A stretch of DNA of 22,256 nt from NCBI GenBank assembly GCA_964408785.1, contig CAYPAS010000004.1, positions 1 to 22,256 on the forward strand, given 5' to 3'. The notes under the pieces were generated by a model. It did no database searches and had not been told where the DNA came from. It worked only from the letters and a program-made list of their open reading frames with translations. The translations under genes and the position numbers were made by a program. Of this stretch, positions 1-5,678 are shown one piece after another; the first letter of the stretch is position 1, and every line of letters begins with the position of its first letter. This DNA comes from UBA12465 sp964408785. GTDB lineage: Bacteria > Patescibacteriota > Patescibacteriia > Patescibacteriales > UBA12465.

Positions 1-609
1 AAATGCAACCAGTGCCGCCGTTTAGGCGAAAAGCTTTTCTTGAAAGGCGAACGTTGCTCCAGCCCGAAATGCGCTCTTGTAAAGCGTAATTATGCTCCTG
101 GTTTCCACGGACAGAAGGGTCGTAAACGCTTAAGCGATTATGGTACGCAGTTAGCGGAAAAACAGAAGGCAAAAAGATATTACGGTTTAATGGAAAAACA
201 ATTCCGCTTAACCTTTGAAAAGGCTTCTAAGAAGAGCGGCGATGCCGGTAAGAATTTCTTGAAGGCTTTGGAAATGCGTCTTGATAACGTTATTTTCCGT
301 TTGGGTTGGGCCATTTCTCGCGCCCAGGCCAGACAGTTAGTTAACCATGGTCACTTTACTGTTAACGATCGTAAGGTAGATATCCCTTCATTCGCTACCA
401 AAGACGGACAAGTGATTAAGGTTAAGAAAACCAGCTTATCTAGCCGTTACTTCAAAAACAACGAAGAACGCACCAGAAAAGCAGAACGCCCAAGCTGGTT
501 AAATTTCGATGCTTCAGATTTAAGTGCCAAGATACTTCATGAACCTAAAGATAGCGATTTACCGCAAGATATAAACGCCCAAGTAATCATCGAGTATTAT
601 TCTAAATAA
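1..609 (+). CDS. rpsD: 30S ribosomal protein S4, 5' end cut off by window
   Basis: S4 is a primary 16S rRNA binder that starts 30S assembly. The reading frame is open from base 1, so the true start lies outside the window; the in-frame TTG at 40 is not the start. Codons 2, 5, 19 and 24 are cysteines with spacing CX2CX13CX4C, the zinc-knuckle arrangement known from Thermus S4. The S4 RNA-binding domain follows in the middle of the visible part (MRLDNVIFRLGW onward, ending near VIKVKK). It heads the rpsD-rpoA-rplQ order typical of the bacterial alpha operon, where S4 is often the autogenous repressor. Identity is secure. Confidence 0.97.
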   Translation, partial: KCNQCRRLGEKLFLKGERCSSPKCALVKRNYAPGFHGQKGRKRLSDYGTQLAEKQKAKRYYGLMEKQFRLTFEKASKKSGDAGKNFLKALEMRLDNVIFRLGWAISRAQARQLVNHGHFTVNDRKVDIPSFATKDGQVIKVKKTSLSSRYFKNNEERTRKAERPSWLNFDASDLSAKILHEPKDSDLPQDINAQVIIEYYSK

Positions 610-665
610 TCTCAAGTAAATAATTCGTTAACGGCGATCTTAATAATCGTCGCCCGAATAATATT

Positions 666-1508
666 ATGCAAAACATCGCTTTGCCTAAAAAAATTGAATT
701 CCGCCCAGGCGAACAGCCAAATCAGGAAATAATCACCGTTGAGCCCCTTTTTCCTGGATATGGCATGACTTTGGGTAATTCTTTGCGCCGCATCCTTCTT
801 TCTTCTTTGCCAGGCGCTGCCGTTATTGGCGTAAAGATAAAAGGCGCTAGCCATGAATTCATGGCCCTTCCTCACGTTAAAGAGGATGTTTTAGAAATAA
901 TTTTGAACCTTAAGCAATTGCGCCTCAAGGTTTTTACTGAAGAAGAAATCCGTTTGGATTTAAAAGTTAAAGGCAAAAAAATTGTTACCGCTAAAGATAT
1001 AACTAAGGATTCTAAGATAGAAATCAAGAATGAAGATTTAGTTATCGCCAATATTACCGATGACGCTGGCAGTTTAGAAATGGAAATTTTCGTTAAGGAA
1101 GGCCGCGGTTATCGTATGGCGGAAAGCACTAAGAAAGAGAATAGGGAAATCGGCTATATCGAAATCGATTCAATCTTTTCTCCGGTTACTATCGTCAGTA
1201 TCAGCGTGGAAAATACCCGCGTCGGTAAGATGACTAACTGGGATAAATTAATCCTCGATGTTAAGACCGATGGCACTATCAGCTGCCGCGAAGCTTTTAC
1301 CGAAGCGGTTAAAATAGTTGTTGAACAATACGCCTCTTTCTTGCCGATTATGGAAGGACGTAATGAAGAGATAAGCGAAGAAGCTGAATTGGCAGAGGGT
1401 AATGAAGAAGTAATCGAAGTCGCTGAAGAAATTGAAGAAACGGTTGATAGCGAAGAAGATGCCGCCGACGAAGAAACACCCAAGAAAAGCAAGAAGAGTA
1501 AGAAATAA
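666..1508 (+). CDS. rpoA: RNA polymerase alpha subunit lacking the C-terminal domain
   Basis: Alpha dimerises and scaffolds assembly of beta and beta-prime. The 280-residue product carries a complete N-terminal domain: the dimerisation signature GYGMTLGNSLRRILLSS at residues 31-47, and the closing helix SCREAFTEAVKIVVEQYASF at about 206-225. After residue 230 the sequence turns into a Glu/Ala-rich acidic segment (about 233-270) ending in a Lys/Ser tail, with no helix-hairpin-helix C-terminal domain, which in E. coli fills roughly residues 249-329. It starts 56 nt after rpsD at an ATG in an AT-rich context with no Shine-Dalgarno. The loss of the C-terminal domain is read directly; its effect on activator or UP-element contact is inferred. 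Confidence 0.96.
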   Translation: MQNIALPKKIEFRPGEQPNQEIITVEPLFPGYGMTLGNSLRRILLSSLPGAAVIGVKIKGASHEFMALPHVKEDVLEIILNLKQLRLKVFTEEEIRLDLKVKGKKIVTAKDITKDSKIEIKNEDLVIANITDDAGSLEMEIFVKEGRGYRMAESTKKENREIGYIEIDSIFSPVTIVSISVENTRVGKMTNWDKLILDVKTDGTISCREAFTEAVKIVVEQYASFLPIMEGRNEEISEEAELAEGNEEVIEVAEEIEETVDSEEDAADEETPKKSKKSKK

Positions 1509-1530
1509 CTATAGTAATTAAGATTGGAAT

Positions 1531-1881
1531 ATGCGTCACAGAAACAAAAACAAGATATTGGATAGACAGAAGGGACCGCGCGAATTGATGCTTAGGAATC
1601 TTGCTTCCAGCATTCTCATTTACGAAAAGGTCAAGACTACTAAGGCTAAAGCCCAGGCTGTCCGTCCGTTAGTCGAAAGAATGATTACCGCTTCTAAGGC
1701 TGGCGATTTGAACGCTCGTCGCGGTTTAATTAAGGTTCTTTTGCAGAAAAATGCTGTAAAGAAGGCCATGGAAGTCTTAGGCGTTCGCTACAAAGAGCGC
1801 CAGGGAGGTTATACCAGAGTAATCAAGCTCGGCAATCGGGCTGGCGACGGCGCCGAAATGGTGCAGATCGAATTAGTATAA
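1531..1881 (+). CDS. rplQ: 50S ribosomal protein L17
   Basis: L17 sits near the polypeptide exit region of the 50S subunit. The 116-residue product opens with MRHRNKNKILDR and contains the family segment LMLRNLASSILIYEKVKTT (about 20-38), ending with GYTRVIKLGNRAGDGAEMVQIEL, a normal L17 C-terminus. Length is close to the family core. It starts 22 nt after rpoA and 9 nt before rplM, so it is very likely co-transcribed. A weak GGA precedes the start, too poor to call a ribosome binding site. Confidence 0.96.
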   Translation: MRHRNKNKILDRQKGPRELMLRNLASSILIYEKVKTTKAKAQAVRPLVERMITASKAGDLNARRGLIKVLLQKNAVKKAMEVLGVRYKERQGGYTRVIKLGNRAGDGAEMVQIELV

Positions 1882-1890
1882 GATATCAAT

Positions 1891-2247
1891 ATGAAAAATA
1901 TCGAAAGAAAATTGCACAAGATTGACGCCAGCGGCCAAGCTGTCGGACGCTTAGCAACTAACATTGCTAATATACTTCGCGGTAAAAACAAACCGGAATT
2001 CCAAGCACATTTAGACTTGGGTGATATAGTCGAAGTTTCCAATGTCAGCCAGATGAAATTTACCGGAAAAAAGCTTGATCAGAAACAATATCATCATTTT
2101 TCTGGTTACTTAGGCGGTTTAAAAAGTAAGAAAATGTCAGATATTTTCACCAGCGATCCAGGAAATATCCTTTATCGGGCAGTCAGAGAGATGCTTCCGG
2201 ACACTCGTTTGCGTAACGACATGCTGAAAAGATTAATCATCAAATAA
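1891..2247 (+). CDS. rplM: 50S ribosomal protein L13, shortened C-terminus
   Basis: L13 is an early-assembling 23S rRNA binder. Recognised from IDASGQAVGRLATNIANILRGKNKP at the N-terminus (about residues 12-36), the YHHFSGYLGGLKS segment, and the REMLPDTRLRNDMLKRL segment near the end. At 118 residues it stops right after the last segment, whereas E. coli L13 (142 residues) continues with a tail of about 20 residues. The TAA stop is followed by only one base before the rpsI start, so the short end is fixed by gene packing rather than by a visible frameshift. The rplM-rpsI pairing is universal in bacteria and supports both calls. Confidence 0.96.
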   Translation: MKNIERKLHKIDASGQAVGRLATNIANILRGKNKPEFQAHLDLGDIVEVSNVSQMKFTGKKLDQKQYHHFSGYLGGLKSKKMSDIFTSDPGNILYRAVREMLPDTRLRNDMLKRLIIK

Positions 2248-2248
2248 T

Positions 2249-2755
2249 ATGGCAGAAAGAAAAGCAAAAATCCTTAAGACCAGCGATGAAGAGATATTAG
2301 TTGCCGAAACTACCGAACCGGTAGAAGACGAACGTGATTGGGCTAAGAACGAAACGCCTGATTTCAGCGGCAAATATATCAAGGCCGTCGGTCGTCGCAA
2401 GACAGCTATTGCCAAGGTCCGCCTTTATGAAGGAGGCAAGGGAATCATCATGGTTAACGGACAGCGGGCTGCCGAATATTTTCCGGGAGAAGCTTTCAAT
2501 GTTATTACTCAACCGCTTAAGGTAACTGGCCATAACCGCAGTTTCAATTTTTCTATATTAGCTAATGGCGGTGGCAAGCAGGGTCAGGTAGGTGCCGTTA
2601 AACTCGGCATCAGCCGCGCGATATTAGCTTATGACCCAGCTTCAAAAGAAGCTCTTAAGGTCAACGGCTTTTTGACTCGTGATCCGCGTCAGGTGGAAAG
2701 AAAGAAGCCGGGTTTACGCAAGGCTCGCAAGGCACCGCAGTGGTCAAAACGTTAA
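2249..2755 (+). CDS. rpsI: 30S ribosomal protein S9 with acidic N-terminal extension
   Basis: S9 reaches the P-site tRNA with its C-terminal tail. The core starts near residue 43 with YIKAVGRRKTAIAKVRLYEG and ends with the invariant SKR, which contacts P-site tRNA. In front lies a charged, Glu-rich extension of about 40 residues with no recognised domain, so the protein has 168 residues against about 130 in E. coli. An internal start for a shorter product is not evident: the next in-frame Met falls inside the core. Last gene of the operon; an intrinsic terminator follows 15 nt after the stop. Confidence 0.96.
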   Translation: MAERKAKILKTSDEEILVAETTEPVEDERDWAKNETPDFSGKYIKAVGRRKTAIAKVRLYEGGKGIIMVNGQRAAEYFPGEAFNVITQPLKVTGHNRSFNFSILANGGGKQGQVGAVKLGISRAILAYDPASKEALKVNGFLTRDPRQVERKKPGLRKARKAPQWSKR

Positions 2756-2770
2756 ACAATATTCAAATAC

Positions 2771-2803
2771 AAAAAAACTCCTTCGTTTTACAAGGAGTTT
2801 TTT
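2771..2803 (+). terminator. Intrinsic terminator after rpsI (copy A)
   Basis: The arms AAAAAACTCCTT (2772-2783) and AAGGAGTTTTTT (2792-2803) pair over 12 bp around the 8-nt loop CGTTTTAC, and the 3' arm itself supplies the U-run. It closes the rpsD-rpsI operon. A nearly identical copy, loop included, lies after the Fic gene at 3829-3860. Confidence 0.93.
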
Positions 2804-2844
2804 GTTTTTATCTTAATGTTTATGGTCTTATAGGGGAAAAATAA

Positions 2845-2933
2845 GTGAATTTATGTTAATTTTTAAATAAATTCACGTATAATTGACATTAATGCGTGAA
2901 TTTGTTATAATTTTGATATAAATTCACGTATAA
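2845..2933 (+). promoter_or_regulatory. Operator-like repeat array over the Fic gene promoter
   Basis: Four copies of a GTGAATTT half-site are arranged as two inverted pairs: GTGAATTTAT (2845-2854) with ATAAATTCAC (2867-2876), and CGTGAATTT (2895-2903) with AAATTCACG (2920-2928). The two right-hand copies extend to an exact 16-bp direct repeat, ATAAATTCACGTATAA, at 2867-2882 and 2918-2933, 51 bp apart, close to five helical turns. The copies lie just upstream of the -35 box, inside the spacer, and over the predicted transcription start. This geometry suggests a repressor that blocks RNA polymerase; the Fic protein's own C-terminal HTH-like segment is the obvious candidate, by inference. Confidence 0.8.
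2883..2911 (+). promoter_or_regulatory. Consensus sigma-70-type promoter of the Fic gene
   Basis: A perfect -35 TTGACA (2883-2888) and a perfect -10 TATAAT (2906-2911) are separated by the optimal 17 bp. Transcription would start near 2917-2919, leaving a leader of about 20 nt with no Shine-Dalgarno before the ATG at 2939. This is the strongest promoter by eye in the window, and it sits within an inverted-repeat array, which suggests it is normally repressed. Confidence 0.88.
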
Positions 2934-2938
2934 ATTGT

Positions 2939-3817
2939 ATGTCAAATATTGATTATAAAAAAAGGATAAATGATCTAAAAAAAGAATACGATTCTTTGAA
3001 GAGGGGCAAAGAGTCGCTTCTTGATATTATATTTGAATCAGAGCTTCCTGAATTGGTTTATAATTCTAATGCAATTGAAAATTCAACTTTGACAATTTCG
3101 GAAACAGAGAAAATACTTTTAAATCTGGAGGTCTCGCGTGACGTTTCTGTGCGAGAAGTCTTTGAAGCTAAAAATCTAGCTCAAGTTTTCGAATATATAA
3201 AAAAGAAAATCAACACAGATAATATTGATAAAGATTTAATTTTATTGCTTCATAAAATGTTGATTGACAATATTGATTCTAGTATTGCTGGTAAATTCAG
3301 GCAGAAAGGGCAATATGTTCGAGTCGGCACTTATATCGCGCCAGTGCCTGAGCGTGTTGAAATGATGATAGAAGATCTTTTACTTGAATATTCTGGTAAT
3401 CATAAAGATTATTTTTTGGATAAGATATCTAAATTTCATCTTGATTTTGAAACCATTCATCCATTTTGTGATGGTAACGGCCGCATTGGGCGAGTGTTAA
3501 TAAATTATCAATTAATGCAACTAGGATTCCCGCCAGCAATAATTCGTGATAAAGAAAAACAAGCGTATTATAATTCTTTCGGAGATTATCGCGATGGTAG
3601 AAAAAATAAAACCAACGGCATGGATAGGGTTCTGTATTTAGCCCTGCTAGAATCATTTCATAAAAGAATTGCCTATTTAAAAGGGAATGAGATTATTCGG
3701 TTATCAGAATATGCTGATAAAATTGGCGAGAAGAAACCGGTATTGCTTAATAAGGCAAAAAGACAAAGTATTCCCGCCTTTCGTGAGAAAGGGGTTTGGA
3801 AAATTGGTGAAAAATAA
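2939..3817 (+). CDS. Fic-domain protein (probable AMP transferase, class II) with C-terminal HTH-like segment
   Basis: Fic enzymes usually transfer AMP from ATP to a hydroxyl on a target protein. The catalytic motif is intact: HPFCDGNGRIGR at residues 174-185 fits HxFx(D/E)GNGRxxR with catalytic His174. SNAIEN at 43-48 matches the class II autoinhibitory motif (S/T)xxxE(G/N), whose Glu blocks ATP binding, so the protein appears to carry its own brake instead of a separate antitoxin. The last 45 residues (RLSEYADKIG to VWKIGEK) resemble the excisionase/MerR-like winged helix, with an IPAFREKGVWKI ending. The gene stands alone, with its own promoter and operator-like repeats, between two near-identical terminators. 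It is visibly AT-richer than the ribosomal genes beside it, which suggests acquisition. The target is unknown. Confidence 0.93.
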   Translation: MSNIDYKKRINDLKKEYDSLKRGKESLLDIIFESELPELVYNSNAIENSTLTISETEKILLNLEVSRDVSVREVFEAKNLAQVFEYIKKKINTDNIDKDLILLLHKMLIDNIDSSIAGKFRQKGQYVRVGTYIAPVPERVEMMIEDLLLEYSGNHKDYFLDKISKFHLDFETIHPFCDGNGRIGRVLINYQLMQLGFPPAIIRDKEKQAYYNSFGDYRDGRKNKTNGMDRVLYLALLESFHKRIAYLKGNEIIRLSEYADKIGEKKPVLLNKAKRQSIPAFREKGVWKIGEK

Positions 3818-3828
3818 TCTTTAAATAC

Positions 3829-3860
3829 AAAAAACTCCTTCGTTTTATAAGGAGTTTTTT
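3829..3860. terminator. Bidirectional intrinsic terminator between the Fic gene and the C39-like gene (copy B)
   Basis: AAAAAACTCCTT (3829-3840) pairs with AAGGAGTTTTTT (3849-3860) around loop CGTTTTAT. The symmetric A/T flanks give a U-run on either strand, so it can end both the Fic transcript and the convergent peptidase transcript, whose stop codon is only 8 nt away. It differs from copy A at 2771-2803 by one loop base and one A in the upstream run. Confidence 0.9.
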
Positions 3861-3867
3861 TATTAGA

Positions 3868-4438
3868 TTAATCCATGTGCTCAATATCGCCAAGATTATA
3901 ACCCTTTTTCTTTGCTTGCGCCACGATTCCATAATTAATATATTTTTTTCCTTTCGTGTCCGCATCGTGCCATCTTTTTTTTAGTTCTTCAAAACTTAAA
4001 TAAGTGCGCAATACTGATGAAGGGTCCTCGAAGTAGATGTTTTTTTCGTCAAATCCTATAGCGACAACATAGTGGCCGTCAATCCAGTCATTTTCCCAGT
4101 CAACATTCGTTTTTTCGGCCCAGGCCTGGAGAATTAGGATAACTGGCAAGCCTTTTTTGATATAATTTTTTACCTCGTAAATACGCAGCCGGCCGGCTTT
4201 GCATTTTAATCCGTAATAAGTTAATGTTTCTACAATCCCGTTAATTGGCGTGCCTCTTTTGGTGGTGTGAGTTTTTTTTCATTATCAGGTCTTCTCTGAT
4301 ATCCATGCCGAAATAAGCAAGAACCGCCTCCGTCGCCTTTGCCCCACAGTCATAGCCATAGGTCTGCCTTAATTCCGGAAAATTAAGCATATTGGCTGGC
4401 GTTGTCTGGCGCGCTTTAATAACTTTATTGAATTTCAT
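3868..4438 (-). pseudogene. C39-like cysteine peptidase broken by a +1 shift in an A8 run
   Basis: Two minus-strand frames make one protein. The first (4438 down to 4241) starts MKFNKVIKARQTTP and holds RQTYGYDCGA, with the oxyanion Gln25 and catalytic Cys31 of a papain-like C39/C39_2 fold. The second (open through 4149 to 3868) holds GHYVVAIGFD and YFEDP, giving His122 and Asp138 in the joined numbering. Dropping one A from the A8 run (plus-strand T8 at 4272-4279) joins them into an uninterrupted 189-residue protein, reading MKKTHTTKRGTPINGIVETL across the joint. As written, the first frame stops 13 codons after the run. There is no signal peptide, so a cytoplasmic product is likely. It may be a true pseudogene, a slippage-expressed gene, or a homopolymer error in the assembly. 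Confidence 0.8.
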
Positions 4439-4476
4439 CTGGCATTATTACTTAATTTTATTGAAAATATATTAAT

Positions 4477-4514
4477 ATTTTATCATAAGCTAACGCAATA
4501 TCAAATATTGATAT
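4477..4514 (-). promoter_or_regulatory. Candidate promoter and palindrome upstream of the C39-like gene
   Basis: On the minus strand TTGATA (4504-4499) and TAAAAT (4482-4477) are 16 bp apart, about 40 nt before the peptidase ATG. The -35 box is half of a perfect 7-bp inverted repeat, ATATCAA/TTGATAT (4498-4504 and 4508-4514, 3-nt spacer), which could be an operator. The sequence is very AT-rich, so chance matches are a real risk. Confidence 0.4.
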
Positions 4515-4537
4515 AAAAATCATTATTAGCGTGGCTG

Positions 4538-5131
4538 GTGTTATTATTAATAATATTATTATATAATTTAATAAAAGATTCTACTAATATTTTGCTTGTG
4601 TTAAAAATATTTTTTTCATTTTTGCTTCTTGTTTTTTTTCTTGTTTTTTTATTTTCTTTTGGATTCGTCGGATTATCGATTGCTCCATGGGTGCCTAGCC
4701 GCAGGAAAGACAGGGAACGTATTAATAAATTAGCGAATTTGAAGGCGGGGCAGGTATTTTACGAACTCGGTTGTGGCGGCGGTGGTGTTTGCCGTCATAT
4801 TGCCAAGAAAAATCCGGAGGCTAAAGTTATTGGCATTGAATTATCAATCCCGGTTTTTATTGTGGCGAAATTAAGGGGGTTATTTGGTCCGAAGAATATG
4901 GAAATAAGATTCGGCAATGCTTTAAAGGCGGATTTATCGGATGGCGATGTATTGTTTACTTTTGCCTTAACGGATTCTATAAATAAAAAGTTAAAACCGA
5001 AATCCTATAAAGAATTAAAAAGCGGAGCAAAAGTTTTATCGTATGTTTTTGAAATAAATGATTGGAAGGGTAAGGTGCGCGTCGATAAGCCAAGCGACAA
5101 ATCATTTTCAATATTTACTTATGAGCTTTGA
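4538..5131 (+). CDS. Membrane-anchored class I SAM-dependent methyltransferase (FAM173-like), first of a pair
   Basis: The 197-residue product begins with two hydrophobic stretches (about 1-12 and 17-48), then APWVPSRRKDR, then a Rossmann methyltransferase core. Motif I is FYELGCGGGG (about 74-83), the acidic residue after strand 2 is in GIELS (99-103), and NALKADLSDGDVLF (127-140) precedes strand 4. The hydrophobic anchor, the xxVP linker and the DLSDGDVLF-type segment recall the FAM173/ATPSCKMT lysine methyltransferase family, an inference without a search. There is no NPPY motif, so it is not an RF glutamine methyltransferase (PrmC) despite lying near prfB. The GTG start at 4538 is the first in-frame candidate after a stop at 4514 but is not confirmed. 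It is the only gene here ending in TGA and overlaps the next gene by 11 nt. Confidence 0.8.
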   Translation: MLLLIILLYNLIKDSTNILLVLKIFFSFLLLVFFLVFLFSFGFVGLSIAPWVPSRRKDRERINKLANLKAGQVFYELGCGGGGVCRHIAKKNPEAKVIGIELSIPVFIVAKLRGLFGPKNMEIRFGNALKADLSDGDVLFTFALTDSINKKLKPKSYKELKSGAKVLSYVFEINDWKGKVRVDKPSDKSFSIFTYEL

Positions 5132-5675
5132 TTTAGAAACGGATTTAATTATTCTTGAAATCGCTATAGGGCTGTTTATTATTATATATAATGTTTTGAT
5201 TTATTTTCGCACCAAGGTCCCGATTATTATTACGCCGAAAATGTTTATCAAAAATCTTTTGGCTGATAGTTACTTTTTAAAAATAGCTGAAGGCGCGGTT
5301 ATATACGAAATGGGCAGCGGTTGGGGTGATTTTTCTTTCGCCGCGGAGAAGCTTAATCCGAAAAAAATTACAGCCTTTGAATTATCGCCAATACATTTAT
5401 ACTACAGCCGGCTAAAGGCGAAATTTAAAGGCGCCAGGATAAATTTTTTTATGGCAGATTTTTTTAAAGCCGATATTAGCGACGCGGATCTGTTTTATGT
5501 ATTTTTAGTGCCGAAGGTGGTTGAAAGATTGTGGCAAAAAATAAAGAAAGAGTGTCGTCCTGGTACTCTTATGATACTTCTTGGCCATGAATTGCAAAAT
5601 GAAATATATTTTAAAAAAATTGAAACTAGTCCAAGAAAAAATAAAAAAGATTATTATTATTTTTATAAAACCTAG
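5121..5675 (+). CDS. Membrane-anchored class I SAM-dependent methyltransferase (FAM173-like), second of a pair
   Basis: From the ATG at 5121 the product has 184 residues; the frame is open further upstream, but the extra residues would only be an out-of-frame copy of the previous gene. One transmembrane segment (about 8-29) is followed by VPIIITPK, then motif I IYEMGSGWGDF (61-71), AFELSPIHLYYSRL (85-98) and ADFFKADISDADLFYVFLVP (112-131). The ELSPxxLYYSRL and FLVP segments match the pattern of FAM173/ATPSCKMT-type lysine methyltransferases closely enough to propose that family. It is translationally coupled to the first methyltransferase and ends 3 nt before prfB. A substrate in or near the membrane is inferred from the anchor; which protein is unknown. 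Confidence 0.82.
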   Translation: MSFDLETDLIILEIAIGLFIIIYNVLIYFRTKVPIIITPKMFIKNLLADSYFLKIAEGAVIYEMGSGWGDFSFAAEKLNPKKITAFELSPIHLYYSRLKAKFKGARINFFMADFFKADISDADLFYVFLVPKVVERLWQKIKKECRPGTLMILLGHELQNEIYFKKIETSPRKNKKDYYYFYKT

Positions 5676-5678
5676 CTT

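Noticed and set aside
632..655. Inverted GGCGA/TCGCC between rpsD and rpoA as an S4-binding or regulatory stem
   Set aside because: Only five pairs with a 12-nt loop; too weak to claim.
612..875. Minus-strand open frame over the rpsD-rpoA junction and start of rpoA
   Set aside because: It mostly mirrors rpoA codons, and the product has no recognisable pattern.
2845..2933. Repeats upstream of the Fic gene as a CRISPR array or attachment site
   Set aside because: The units are short, in both orientations, wrapped around a promoter, and without spacers or a nearby integrase; an operator array explains them better.
5058..5120. Upstream extension of the second methyltransferase to an earlier start at 5058
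   Set aside because: That part lies inside the first gene in another frame and disrupts the anchor-first plan; ATG 5121 gives a normal N-terminus.
4538..5675. One of the methyltransferases as PrmC, the release-factor glutamine methyltransferase, because prfB is next
   Set aside because: Both lack the NPPY motif and have a membrane anchor that PrmC does not have.
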